NCBI GenBank assembly: GCA_041625575.1 | Contig: JBFJTG010000020.1 | Span: 1 to 34,812 of the forward strand | Origin: Litorivivens sp041625575 | GTDB lineage: Bacteria; Pseudomonadota; Gammaproteobacteria; Pseudomonadales; Spongiibacteraceae | Reading direction: 5' to 3' | DNA length: 34,812 nucleotides | Part shown: positions 15,989 to 24,738 of the stretch, in pieces | Numbering within the stretch: position 1 is the first letter of the stretch | Layout: each line of letters begins with the position of its first letter | Program-made: the position numbers and the translations under genes | Notes under the pieces: model-generated | The model's database searches: none | What the model saw: only the letters and a program-made list of their open reading frames with translations | What the model was told of the DNA's origin: nothing

Positions 15989-17076
15989 ACGCCGATACGC
16001 GAGAGAAACACCTGCTTGATCTTTTGAAGGATCACGGCGGTCAAAGTAGAGAGGTGGCAAAAGCTTTAGGCGTAGGGCAGGAAGAATTGCTGGACCTTTC
16101 GAATGCCGTAAGCCCATTCCCCTATCCACTCGGGGCCGTGCCGGCACAAACCTTTACCGAGTTACCCTACGAAGATTCAGCACTGACAGAGGCTGCGGCT
16201 AATTTCTATTCGCTCGATTCCGAGTGCCTGTTGGCCGCTGCGGGGACGCAGCAGATTATCCAGTGCCTGCCGGCGATGCGGGCCGCCAGCACCGTGCTGC
16301 TACCCAGGCTAGGTTACGCAGAACACGCTCGCCGCTGGGCCACAGAAGGACATCGCTGCGTTTTCTACGATAACGCGCACCGCGACGGGATTGCAGGGGA
16401 AATAATATCCCGGCGCCCGGATGTCCTGGTGCTGATTCACCCTAATAACCCCAGTGGCGAATGTATTGAGCGCGACGATATTCTGCTGTGGCGTTCACTG
16501 CTGCCGAGCAATGGCCTGATTGTCATCGATGAGGCTTTTGTCGATGCGACTCCTATGGAGTCCCATAGCGCACTGGTGCCAATGGAAGGCCTGATCGTGC
16601 TGCGTTCGGCAGGCAAGTTTTTTGGTTTGCCGGGTTTGCGCCTGGGCTTTCTGCTGGCCCAGCCCCATGTGATTGAGAGCGTTCGCGCGCAGCTGGGGCC
16701 CTGGGCGACTAACGCAGCGGCGCAATGGGCAGGACGGATTATGTTGGCCGATATTCAGTGGCACGAAGCCGCTCGGCTGCGATTGCGCACCCAAGCGCAA
16801 TTGCAGTATAAGCAGTTGTGTTCTCTGAAAATTCTTGGCGGAAATATCGCCCAGACGTCTTACTTCACCTCGATAATTCTGGATCACGAGCAGGCGCAGC
16901 GGCTGTGTCGGGAGCTGCTGTCACGTCATATTGTAGTGCGTTACTACGACCAGCATCCTGACTATGCCTGTGTCCGCATCGGCTTGTGTGCCTCTGCCGG
17001 GGAACTCGAGCGTCTACTGGCCGCCTTGCGCGCACTCGCAGATGTTCAAGAAGGCTTATTAAATTGCGTAAATTGA
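15985..17076 (+). CDS. cobC: Threonine-phosphate decarboxylase (CobC)
   Basis: A 363-aa PLP-dependent class I/II aminotransferase-fold enzyme making (R)-1-amino-2-propanol phosphate from L-threonine phosphate, the substrate of the adjacent CobD. The PLP lysine is Lys211 in SAGKFFGLPGLRLGF; HPNNPSGE (about 152-159) and IDEAFVD (about 181-187) are the cofactor-site motifs. Start at 15985 uses the ATGA overlap with cobD; an earlier in-frame codon at 15931 lies inside cobD. The Salmonella name is cobD. No other cobalamin genes are in the window. Confidence 0.92.
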   Translation: MNADTREKHLLDLLKDHGGQSREVAKALGVGQEELLDLSNAVSPFPYPLGAVPAQTFTELPYEDSALTEAAANFYSLDSECLLAAAGTQQIIQCLPAMRAASTVLLPRLGYAEHARRWATEGHRCVFYDNAHRDGIAGEIISRRPDVLVLIHPNNPSGECIERDDILLWRSLLPSNGLIVIDEAFVDATPMESHSALVPMEGLIVLRSAGKFFGLPGLRLGFLLAQPHVIESVRAQLGPWATNAAAQWAGRIMLADIQWHEAARLRLRTQAQLQYKQLCSLKILGGNIAQTSYFTSIILDHEQAQRLCRELLSRHIVVRYYDQHPDYACVRIGLCASAGELERLLAALRALADVQEGLLNCVN

Positions 17077-17100
17077 CAGTTTCTTGAGCATAATGGTCAA

Positions 17101-17129
17101 TTGTCAGTTGTGCCTTAGTTGCGTATAAC
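17101..17129 (+). promoter_or_regulatory. Sigma70-type promoter before epimerase gene
   Basis: TTGTCA (17101-17106) and TATAAC (17124-17129) with an optimal 17-bp spacer, 32 bp before the ATG at 17162. An inverted repeat AATTGAC (17071-17077) / GTCAATT (17096-17102) overlaps the -35 region and the cobC stop and could be an operator. Confidence 0.6.
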
Positions 17130-17161
17130 GTGCAGCTCACATCCAAGGCTGGGAAACGATT

Positions 17162-18124
17162 ATGTCTAAGCGGGTACTGTTAACCGGTGCGTTTGGCAAT
17201 ATAGGCGCCTACACAATCAACTACTTGCTGGATAAGGGTTACGAGGTTTCCTGTCTCGACCGCAAGTTGCCGGCTACCCAGAGTGTTGCTGCCGGTTTTG
17301 GCAGCCGTGTGAAGGCGATCTGGGGAGATATTACCGAACCCGGCGTTTGGAATGAGGCACTGGCCGGTGTCGATGTGGTCATTCATTTGGCCGCGATCAT
17401 TCCCCCCTTATCGGAAAGCAATCCGGAGCTGGCGACACGCGTTAACGTTACTGCGACCGAAAACCTGATAGTGGCGATGGAAAAGCAGGGCGTTAAGCGC
17501 CTTATTTTTGCTTCTAGCGTGGCCGTATACGGCAAGTTGCAGGATAGAGTGCCACCGCTTACGGCCGACAGCCCCTATCGGCCGGATGATCATTACGGCG
17601 AAACCAAGTTGGCGTGTGAAAAAGCTATTCACGCATCAAGCCTGGATTGGAGTATTTTGCGCATCAGCGTTGCGCCACCGGTGTCAGTGAAATTTATTGG
17701 CGGCACTCATGATTCCGACATGATATTTGATATCGGCGTGGATGCGCGCATCGAGTATGTTCACCCTGCGGATTGCGCACTCGCTTTCGCTAACGCCGTC
17801 GCCTGCGACGAAGCCATTGGCAAGCATTTGCTGCTCGGCGGCGGCAAGAGCTGTCAGTGCACGGGCAAGGAATTTAACGATTCCATTATGGGTGCCTACG
17901 GCATTCCTCCCTTGCCGAACGATATATTCAAAAAAGGGATACCGGCGTTTTACGGTGATTTTCTCGATACAACGGAAAGCCAGCGACTGCTGCAATTCCA
18001 GCAACACAGTCTGAAAGAGAGCTTTGAGCAAACGCGTAAGAGCTTTGGCTTTTTATATTATGTTGTTCGTGCTCTAGGCCCAATTATCCGGCCAATAATG
18101 GCGGCGCGTTCACCCTACCGTTAA
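17162..18124 (+). CDS. NAD-dependent epimerase/dehydratase-family protein
   Basis: A 320-aa extended short-chain dehydrogenase. The N-terminal TGAFGNIG (8-15) is the Rossmann dinucleotide motif; Ser118-Ser119 and Tyr145-x3-Lys149 (YGETK) give the catalytic set. Family members act on nucleotide sugars, steroids or phenylpropanoid-type alcohols; the substrate here is not evident. GGGAA lies upstream of the ATG and it has its own promoter, so it is probably not part of the cob operon. The C-terminal third (about 220-320) shows nothing I recognise. Confidence 0.85.
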   Translation: MSKRVLLTGAFGNIGAYTINYLLDKGYEVSCLDRKLPATQSVAAGFGSRVKAIWGDITEPGVWNEALAGVDVVIHLAAIIPPLSESNPELATRVNVTATENLIVAMEKQGVKRLIFASSVAVYGKLQDRVPPLTADSPYRPDDHYGETKLACEKAIHASSLDWSILRISVAPPVSVKFIGGTHDSDMIFDIGVDARIEYVHPADCALAFANAVACDEAIGKHLLLGGGKSCQCTGKEFNDSIMGAYGIPPLPNDIFKKGIPAFYGDFLDTTESQRLLQFQQHSLKESFEQTRKSFGFLYYVVRALGPIIRPIMAARSPYR

Positions 18125-18256
18125 AGTAAAACAATGGGGCGGATGCCTTCCTGTCCGCCTGCAGTTCCCGGCAAGGCGTCGAGCACAGAGCCAGCGCCGT
18201 TGAGTTGCTTTCTTCGCATCAGCTGCTATCTTTGCCAGCAAGAATTCTAATAACAG

Positions 18257-19381
18257 ATGTCGGATATCACGGACGATACTCTTATGTCGCAATATTTTGC
18301 TCACGAAAATCTGCTCTCTCCGCCGGTAAAGCGCGCAGCTTTTAGCGATAGGACGGCCTATGTGATGGCGGAAATGTCCAGGCTGGCTTACTTCCGCTTT
18401 GAAGGCGGCGCCAATCTTGATGAACTCCTAAAACTGGCCGCCGATTTTATTCCTGATCGCGAGCAATACCAGTTCTTTGCAGAGCTGATCAAAAATGCGG
18501 TTATCAGCAGTGAGCCCGCTGAAGCGGAAAATCTGCTCAGACAGATACTCGCCACTCGAGGCTTTGGCTTAGTTCGAACCTTTGCGCACCCTGAAACTGA
18601 TGTGCAGGCCTTTCTGTGTCAGCATCCGGAGCAGGATATTGCCATTCTGGTCTTTCGTGGTACCGAGAAAAAACTGAAAGACATAAAAGCGGACGTCAAA
18701 GCGCGATTGCTCGAAGTGCCGGCGAGTGAAGAAGAGTGCGATAGTGTTATCTTGCATGGTGGTTACTACGAGCAATACAGATCAATTGAAGCCGATTTGC
18801 AGGAGGCGCTTGCATCGGACGCCGTGAATGGCAAACAACTCTTTTTTACCGGGCATTCGCTTGGCGGGGCATTGGCAATTGTTGCTACCCGCTTTCTGGC
18901 GGGTGACAGTTCCGGCGCTTGCTACACCTTTGGCTCGCCCCCTGTCGGTACCCAGACCTTTGACGAGAATATCAAAACACCGATCTACCGAATTATAAAT
19001 CACGTCGATATCGTCCCCTACCTCCCCAGCCCGTATATTGTATTGCTGCTACGTTTTATAGGACTTTTGCTCGACGTGATTTTGTCGCCTTTCGGAAAGG
19101 TATACAGCCGCATGCTTGACGCAAAGTGGTACCAGTCTTTGCAGCTACTGTTAATTGATGCCGGGCGCTACCGGCAATCCGGCTACAGCAGCTATCTGGT
19201 AGGCACTGCTTCACATGCAAAGTTGCGTTACAACGTCATGTTCTACGATCGCGTTTTTTGGTGGATGAAACAGTTCAAACATTTGTTGCGCGGACAGTCT
19301 GACATATTGGCCGATCACAGTATCGAGTTGTATGTCAGCATGCTGGCGAACTGGGCTGCGAGGCGATTGAAAAAAAACTAG
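18257..19381 (+). CDS. Class 3 lipase (alpha/beta hydrolase)
   Basis: The 374-aa protein has the lipase-3 nucleophile elbow GHSLGG with Ser201, a preceding VFRGTE oxyanion-side segment (about 132-137), Asp251 in NHVDIVPYLP, and a C-terminal ADHSIELY with His354 as probable triad His (His320 is the alternative). No signal peptide; a hydrophobic stretch about 260-280 (IVLLLRFIGLLLDVILSP) may be membrane-associated. Predicted to hydrolyse acyl esters such as triglycerides or phospholipids. The gene is followed after 57 bp by a membrane CBS protein on the same strand. A GGCGGA/TCCGCC hairpin lies in the 132-bp gap upstream without a T tract. Confidence 0.88.
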   Translation: MSDITDDTLMSQYFAHENLLSPPVKRAAFSDRTAYVMAEMSRLAYFRFEGGANLDELLKLAADFIPDREQYQFFAELIKNAVISSEPAEAENLLRQILATRGFGLVRTFAHPETDVQAFLCQHPEQDIAILVFRGTEKKLKDIKADVKARLLEVPASEEECDSVILHGGYYEQYRSIEADLQEALASDAVNGKQLFFTGHSLGGALAIVATRFLAGDSSGACYTFGSPPVGTQTFDENIKTPIYRIINHVDIVPYLPSPYIVLLLRFIGLLLDVILSPFGKVYSRMLDAKWYQSLQLLLIDAGRYRQSGYSSYLVGTASHAKLRYNVMFYDRVFWWMKQFKHLLRGQSDILADHSIELYVSMLANWAARRLKKN

Positions 19382-19384
19382 AGG

Positions 19385-19403
19385 GTTTTTAGATAATAAA
19401 AAC
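19385..19403. repeat. AT-rich perfect inverted repeat between lipase and CBS genes
   Basis: GTTTTTA (19385-19391), loop GATAA, TAAAAAC (19397-19403). Seven-bp arms form a weak AT hairpin right after the lipase stop. It is not a strong terminator because the stem has little GC; it may protect the mRNA 3' end or bind a protein. Confidence 0.4.
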
Positions 19404-19438
19404 TATTCCGATCAGGACGATCAAAGGGGGGATGCCTT

Positions 19439-20239
19439 ATGGAAAAGTTGCATGTAGTGGGTTTATTGCTGGTGGGCGTAGCCCTGTTGGTGCTGTCAGT
19501 CTATTTGCGCGGACGTTATGGCGACAAGTATGAGTTACGTACGATCGATCTCGTACTGATTATTCTGCCACTGATGTTCACTTTGCTAGCAACCGGCAAA
19601 CTAAAAATGTTTGACGCTTTTGGGGTAAGAGCCGATTTTTCCGAGTTGTTTGCGGAGGCTGCAGGACAATCCATCGAGGACCAGATAGACAATAAACAGT
19701 CGCAGGATATCGACGATCTGGTCCAAAAGCACCAGGTCGAATCAAAAGGTGGTGTCAGGAGTATCCCGAGTCTGATTGAGAAGAAAACAGACGCCCTATT
19801 ATTTAAGCTGGGACACGGCGGCTATTACGGACCAGCGATCAGGGAGTATTTGGAGCAGTTGATAGCCAGTTCCTATCTTGAATATGTTGTGCTGACAGAG
19901 CCGGACGGAAGGCTGTTTGGCATATACACCGCAAAGGAACTGTCACTTTACTTCTTTTCGAAAAATGATTCGGCCTATAACACCTTTGCGAGTCGGCTGA
20001 ACTCGGCGGGCGAGAGCGATCGGAAGACCTTGTCCGAATTGCCGGGTTTCGTCAGTGTTGAATATGCGATACCTCCCACCTTGAGCAAGCGCCAGGCACT
20101 GACGCAGTTGGACAAAATGCGGGTGGATAGCCTGCCGGTTATCGATAGTCGGAATTATTTTGTCGGTACCGTGAGCCGCTCACAGCTTACGGCGAGTTTG
20201 ATACTTGATGTGGTCAGTCGTTTGGATGGGCCGAGATAG
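19439..20239 (+). CDS. Membrane-anchored CBS-domain protein
   Basis: This 266-aa protein has two N-terminal membrane helices (about 5-23 and 37-52), a linker rich in charged residues (about 60-110), and a C-terminal CBS pair (about 130-260): LEYVVLTEPDGRLFGIYTAKEL and a second unit ending DSLPVIDSRNYFVGTVSRSQL. CBS pairs bind adenine nucleotides or other small ligands and gate partner proteins. AAGGGGGG precedes the ATG. Its proximity to the lipase gene suggests co-expression; the partner is unknown. Confidence 0.8.
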   Translation: MEKLHVVGLLLVGVALLVLSVYLRGRYGDKYELRTIDLVLIILPLMFTLLATGKLKMFDAFGVRADFSELFAEAAGQSIEDQIDNKQSQDIDDLVQKHQVESKGGVRSIPSLIEKKTDALLFKLGHGGYYGPAIREYLEQLIASSYLEYVVLTEPDGRLFGIYTAKELSLYFFSKNDSAYNTFASRLNSAGESDRKTLSELPGFVSVEYAIPPTLSKRQALTQLDKMRVDSLPVIDSRNYFVGTVSRSQLTASLILDVVSRLDGPR

Positions 20240-20251
20240 GGACAGTGCCAA

Positions 20252-20273
20252 TAAAAAAGCCCGCAGTGCGGGC
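20252..20273 (-). terminator. Intrinsic terminator on the minus strand
   Basis: On the minus strand GCCCGC-ACT-GCGGGC (20273-20259) is followed by six T (20258-20253) and ATT. On the plus strand the A run precedes the hairpin and no T run follows, so it stops minus-strand transcription only. No confident minus-strand gene lies upstream (see findings). Confidence 0.75.
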
Positions 20274-20525
20274 CTAAGGCTGGATCTAGAGAAAACTGAA
20301 TGGTGAGTAGCGGTAGTTCGCCGCGTACTGTTGTAGACATAATAGCCTTCTGCCTCTTTGCTTCTACAGGACTTAAGAGTCCAATTTCGTAGCCATAAAG
20401 CGTCAATTTTCCTTCAGCCCAAATGGCTGGCTTGGCGAAAATGTTCATAAAATCAATCGCTTTTGTTGTGTTTCGAACTCAATCTGGCGGCTACCATCAA
20501 TACTGGCAATCGGGAGTGGGTGATT

Positions 20526-21287
20526 ATGGGCACTATCGCAATGACAGGGGGCGCTACGGGTATTGGCGCTGCAATTCGCAAGTTACTTGATCAGGCGGGC
20601 CACCGCCTAATCGTGGTGGATATTAAAGACGCCGATATTAACGCTGACTTATCGACGGCGAAGGGGCGTGCTGATGCGATTGAGGGCATTGAGGCTGCCG
20701 CGCCGGGTGGCTTGGATGGCTTCATCGCTTGCGCGGGGGTTTCTGGTTCTGTGACCGACAAAGCGCTGATCCCCAGTGTCAATTACTTCGGTGCCGTGGA
20801 ATTGGTACAAGCCCTAAAACCCTTGTTGTCCCGGCGCGAGAGCTCGGTTGTGCTGATCTCTTCAAACTCTGCCCCCATGGAAACTTCAGCGGAATACGTT
20901 GATTTGCTGCTGGCAGGCGATGAGGCCGGTGCCAGAAAATTGGCAGAAAGCACGGATGGTCATCCACTCTATAGCGGCTCCAAACAGGCGCTGGCGCGCT
21001 GGATGCGACGCAATACGGCAGAGTATGCCGGGCAAGGAATACGCCTGAATGCGGTAGCACCGGGCTACACGCGAACCCCGATGACGGAGTCTGTCGCCAA
21101 GGACCCCGCTTATGCGGACGCGATAAAGCAGTTTTTGGATAGTATTCCGCTGCGCAGGGCCGGTGAGCCTGAGGATATCGCCAGAGCTGTGCGATATTTG
21201 ATGAGTGACGATGCCAGTTTTGTCTGCGGGTCGGTTTTGTTTATTGATGGTGGCCATGACGCGATGCTGCGGCCTGATGCTTTCTAG
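20526..21287 (+). CDS. SDR oxidoreductase, 3-alpha-hydroxysteroid dehydrogenase-like
   Basis: A 253-aa classical short-chain dehydrogenase: TGGATGIG (7-14) for the cofactor, Ser112/Ser113 region, Tyr149-x3-Lys153 (YSGSK). The N-terminal half, including DIKDADINADLSTAKGR, the CAGV segment, VNYFGA and the C-terminal DGGHDAMLRP, resembles Comamonas 3-alpha-hydroxysteroid dehydrogenase/carbonyl reductase. Start ATG at 20526 (GGGAG upstream) gives the family N-terminus; an in-frame codon at 20463 does not. A steroid or bicyclic ketone/alcohol is a reasonable substrate guess, supported by the KshA-like gene nearby. Followed by an amidase gene after 51 bp. Confidence 0.85.
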   Translation: MGTIAMTGGATGIGAAIRKLLDQAGHRLIVVDIKDADINADLSTAKGRADAIEGIEAAAPGGLDGFIACAGVSGSVTDKALIPSVNYFGAVELVQALKPLLSRRESSVVLISSNSAPMETSAEYVDLLLAGDEAGARKLAESTDGHPLYSGSKQALARWMRRNTAEYAGQGIRLNAVAPGYTRTPMTESVAKDPAYADAIKQFLDSIPLRRAGEPEDIARAVRYLMSDDASFVCGSVLFIDGGHDAMLRPDAF

Positions 21288-21338
21288 CGCAGGGCTGTTT
21301 TTGCTACAGAGATAATAAAAAAGGTTTAGGAGATTTGA

Positions 21339-22856
21339 ATGGCAGATTTCAAACGCAGACAGATATTACAGGGTGCCGGAGTGCTTGCGGCGGGGTCCAT
21401 GATGGCCGGTACAGGTTGCGCGACGACGCGATCAATCGGTGAGTATAGCCAGTGGGATGCTACGACCATGGGGCGACTCGTTCGCAGTGCTCAGATCACT
21501 CCCATCGAACTGCTGAATGAAGCTTTGGCGCGACTGGCCAAATGGAACCCGCTACTGAATGCGGTAGTGCTTGATCACGAAGAATTTGCCCGGGCAGAAA
21601 TAGCTGGTGGGCTCAGAGGCCCGCTGGCGGGCGTGCCATTTTTGATCAAGGATTTGAATACCTACATTGGCGGCACGGTGACGAGCGAAGGCAGTCGTTT
21701 CTTTAAAGATGCGGTAGCCGAACAAGACAGCTTTCTGGTTGAACGTTATCGACAAGCGGGGCTGGTTATATTTGGCAAAACCGCAACGCCCGAATTAGGG
21801 AAAAGCACGGTTACAGAAACGCTGTTGTGGGGCGAAACGAGGAATCCCTGGAATCTGGACTACAGCCCCGGTGGTTCCTCCGGCGGCTCGGCTGCTGCTG
21901 TTGCAGCGGGGATTATTCCGGTCGCGCACGGCAATGATGGCGGCGGCTCCATTCGAATTCCGGCATCAATCTGTGGCTTGTTTGGCTTAAAACCCAGTCG
22001 CTTTCGCACGCCCCTAGGCCCAGCTAATGGCGACAGCAGTGGCTTGACCATTCAGCATGTGATTAGCCGAAGCGTTCGCGATAGTGCTTTATTACTTGAT
22101 GTGAGTCGTGGCCCGGAGTCCGGCGGTTATGGTTCTATCCGCGCGCCAGAGCGCCCCTATACCGAAGAGATCGGCCGAAGCCCCGGTAAGCTGCGTATTG
22201 GTTTGATGAAAGCACCGGCAATTCCTGTGCCGGTGCACCCAGAGTGTATAGCGGCTGTAGAAAATGCTGCCGCCCTGTGCGCTTCTTTGGGTCATGAAGT
22301 TGAAGAAGTCACGCTGCCGATAAACGCGATGGAGGCCTATATGGCGGCAGGTTTACTCTTGTTTCTCAATAGCAGCGTTAGCATTAACAAGCGAGAGAAA
22401 CTGCTGGGTCGAAAATTAGGGGAAGGTGATCTTGAACCAATCAACTGGGCGCGATATCAGCGCTATAAAAGTACTAGCGCTGATGAACTGAACGCCGCGC
22501 GTAATCTGCAAGTAAAAGTGCACTGGCAGATCAACGAATTCATGCGCAACTATGATGTGATTCTTTCGCCCACCCTGCCTTTATTGCCTGCAAAAGTCGG
22601 CGCAATGGGCCCAAAACAGCCGATCGAAGTCGTTGATAAAAAGGCATCGATGTACAGCATGTTTACCTTGCTTTACAACTTCACCGGTCAGCCCGCGATG
22701 AGCGTTCCCTTGCATTGGAGCGCCGATGGTCTGCCGGTTGGTGTTCAATTTGCCGGGCGATTTGCCGAAGAAGATTTGTTGTTCCGACTGGCGGCGCAGC
22801 TGGAGGAGGCTCAGCCCTGGGCGCATAAACGGCCTGACTTCCCGGGAAGTGTTTAA
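21339..22856 (+). CDS. Amidase-signature family hydrolase with Tat-like signal
   Basis: The 505-aa protein has the amidase signature: Lys104 (FLIKD), cis-Ser180 in PGGSSGGS and nucleophile Ser204 in DGGGSIRIP, with the Ser-Ser spacing of 24 seen in peptide amidase. The N-terminus KRRQILQGAGVLAAGSMMAGTGC has twin Arg, a hydrophobic core and a Cys27, suggesting Tat export and perhaps lipidation, though the lipobox is not canonical. It would hydrolyse an amide or ester outside the cytoplasm. AGGAG lies 7 nt before the ATG. Adjacent to the SDR on the same strand; the substrate is unknown. Confidence 0.88.
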   Translation: MADFKRRQILQGAGVLAAGSMMAGTGCATTRSIGEYSQWDATTMGRLVRSAQITPIELLNEALARLAKWNPLLNAVVLDHEEFARAEIAGGLRGPLAGVPFLIKDLNTYIGGTVTSEGSRFFKDAVAEQDSFLVERYRQAGLVIFGKTATPELGKSTVTETLLWGETRNPWNLDYSPGGSSGGSAAAVAAGIIPVAHGNDGGGSIRIPASICGLFGLKPSRFRTPLGPANGDSSGLTIQHVISRSVRDSALLLDVSRGPESGGYGSIRAPERPYTEEIGRSPGKLRIGLMKAPAIPVPVHPECIAAVENAAALCASLGHEVEEVTLPINAMEAYMAAGLLLFLNSSVSINKREKLLGRKLGEGDLEPINWARYQRYKSTSADELNAARNLQVKVHWQINEFMRNYDVILSPTLPLLPAKVGAMGPKQPIEVVDKKASMYSMFTLLYNFTGQPAMSVPLHWSADGLPVGVQFAGRFAEEDLLFRLAAQLEEAQPWAHKRPDFPGSV

Positions 22857-22939
22857 GCGGTAGTCGCAAGCTATCTTCAGGATCAGTAGAGCGGCCTATA
22901 GCGCGGGACTTGGCTTGCCGCTAAAAAAGGGGCGCTGAC

Positions 22940-24022
22940 TTACTTGTCGTTGGCTTGGTCGCGAAACTGTTTGGGCGTCATACCGGTCCAGCCGCGAAAG
23001 GAACGTATGAAAGAACTGGGTTCTAAAAAGCCCAGCATTTCACCAATCTCATGAATTTTAAATTGCTCGTCTCGCAGGTGGCGCATGGCGAGGTCGCAGC
23101 GGTAGTGGTCCTTTAATTCCTGATAGCTGGTGCCTTCCTTCTGCAGGCGTCGACGCAGACTGGACGGCGAAAGATGAAGTACGCCCGCCATTGATTCAAA
23201 GGTAGGCGGAGCACCGCTGTGGGTTTTCGCCAGCAGGGATTTGATTGCCGCTCCGGTACTGGCTGGATGGCTATCCTGAACAATGAGTGTGTAGACGGCG
23301 TTTTCAAGGAATTCATCCAGCGACTCCGGCGAGTGCACCATCCGGAAATCCAGTTGTTCGGCAGAAAAAACTAACGAAGACTTTTCTGCATCGAATTCCG
23401 GTGTCACCTGAAATAGGGAACACAGGCTGTCGGTGTGGGTTTTCGACACGGGTGAAGCCGAGAGGGACACGCTTTTTAGCTCTATATTGCGGCCTATCAA
23501 CCAGCCCATAAAAACGTACCAGATGCGTAAACCCGAGGCTTTGGAAATGATGTCGATATATTTTGTACGATCCCATTCTTCCGGCGCGAAAGTGTTGTTT
23601 ACGGCGCCGTTTTCGATCAAATAGCTCAGATGGGCTGTGTCGCCTTCTTCATAAAGCTCTATGCGATGTCCCGTTTGCGGGTACATCATTTTCTCGTAGC
23701 GTGCTGCCCGGTAGAGCGCTTCGCGCAGGGTCGTGCAAGTAATAATGCTGTAGCACATGAAGCGGAACATATCGGTGCCGATGCCGGCTCCCCAAGGCAG
23801 AGTCATGTCCATGCTCTGCATTTTCTGGGCCGAAATTTCGTATAGGCGTGAATAGCGATAGCTTGGCAGTAAGTCGCGACTACTGCAGGCCTCAACAACC
23901 ATGCGGTTGAGGCCTGCTTGCTCCGCGAGCGCCGTCGCGTCCAATCCGATTTTATCCAGATAATCCAGGAGTCGCTGGAATTTTACGGCTGAGGTTAGAT
24001 GTTCCTTAGTAATTGATTCCAT
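22940..24022 (-). CDS. AraC-family regulator with arabinose-binding-like N-domain
   Basis: This 360-aa OruR/ArgR-type AraC protein has an N-terminal ligand domain (about 15-210) and a C-terminal double helix-turn-helix (about 255-355): FESMAGVLHLSPSSLRRRL for the first HTH, IGEMLGFLEPSSFIRSFRGWTGMTP for the second. It is divergent from the four-TM/SDR/Rieske/OYE genes (167-bp gap) and convergent with the amidase gene, the usual position for a local catabolic activator. The ligand is not known. Confidence 0.9.
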   Translation of the reverse strand: MESITKEHLTSAVKFQRLLDYLDKIGLDATALAEQAGLNRMVVEACSSRDLLPSYRYSRLYEISAQKMQSMDMTLPWGAGIGTDMFRFMCYSIITCTTLREALYRAARYEKMMYPQTGHRIELYEEGDTAHLSYLIENGAVNNTFAPEEWDRTKYIDIISKASGLRIWYVFMGWLIGRNIELKSVSLSASPVSKTHTDSLCSLFQVTPEFDAEKSSLVFSAEQLDFRMVHSPESLDEFLENAVYTLIVQDSHPASTGAAIKSLLAKTHSGAPPTFESMAGVLHLSPSSLRRRLQKEGTSYQELKDHYRCDLAMRHLRDEQFKIHEIGEMLGFLEPSSFIRSFRGWTGMTPKQFRDQANDK

Positions 24023-24189
24023 TCGTGATTTTATTGCCTGTCAGGTCGTGCGCTGAAAATGGCCGGCGTTCCAGCAGAGAATGAACATAAATGACTGCGA
24101 AGTTGGGCCTTTTTGTGCTGTTGCCCTTTATTGTCACCGTTAATATGAACCTAAGCGAGTAAGTACGTCAACCGAAGGGGTTATAGCCA

Positions 24190-24735
24190 GTGTCAAAAGA
24201 GTTCAGTGCGCATGTTCGTCGCGAAGCCGCGACAAACGGAATCACCAATGCCTTTTTCAATGGGGCAATAGCCTGGCTTCTGGTCAGGAATCGCACTGCC
24301 GTTCCGGTTTGGGGACAAGAAGGGCTCGCTGTCGACTTCGCGGCCACTTCGCTGATTCTGGTATTTATTGTAACGCTGATTGTGATTCCTTTGGCGCGAC
24401 GAAAAGTTGCCAGGGGTGAATACCCCGGTGCGGTCTGGCAAGCGGGCGTGGCGCGAACATTTCTGGACTTTATGGCGCGGCGAAATCTGCTGGTTTGTGC
24501 ATTACTCTTGGGTCTGATGTCTGTCCTGCTATTTGTGCCGCCTGTGCTGCTGCTGACGGAATTGCTCGGGATTCCCGAGTTTACTGCTGCGCATTTTGCC
24601 TTACTCAAAGGCTTTTGGGCCGGCTTGGTAGCGGCTGGCATGGTGGCCGTTATGCTGGGCATTGTCGCTATGGCGCAATCCATTCCAAAAAATTCCGGTC
24701 TTTTAGACGAAACAACGATGCACTACAAGGATTGA
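24190..24735 (+). CDS. Four-TM integral membrane protein, unknown function
   Basis: A 181-aa protein with predicted membrane helices at about 20-33, 46-69, 98-122 and 142-164. Start is GTG at 24190, with AAGGGG about 9 nt upstream. I recognise no family motif. It lies 3 bp upstream of an SDR gene, so the two are translationally linked and likely part of the Rieske/flavin-oxidoreductase operon under the divergent AraC regulator. Possible roles (uptake, membrane anchoring) are guesses. Confidence 0.75.
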   Translation: MSKEFSAHVRREAATNGITNAFFNGAIAWLLVRNRTAVPVWGQEGLAVDFAATSLILVFIVTLIVIPLARRKVARGEYPGAVWQAGVARTFLDFMARRNLLVCALLLGLMSVLLFVPPVLLLTELLGIPEFTAAHFALLKGFWAGLVAAGMVAVMLGIVAMAQSIPKNSGLLDETTMHYKD

Positions 24736-24738
24736 TCA

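Noticed and set aside
20155..20448. Minus-strand 97-aa ORF
   Set aside because: It runs through a strong same-strand terminator and into the 3' end of the CBS gene, has no ribosome site, and resembles nothing known.
24091..24162. 23-aa hydrophobic peptide ORF in the AraC/membrane-protein intergenic region
   Set aside because: Only a weak ribosome site and no comparative support; could be chance.
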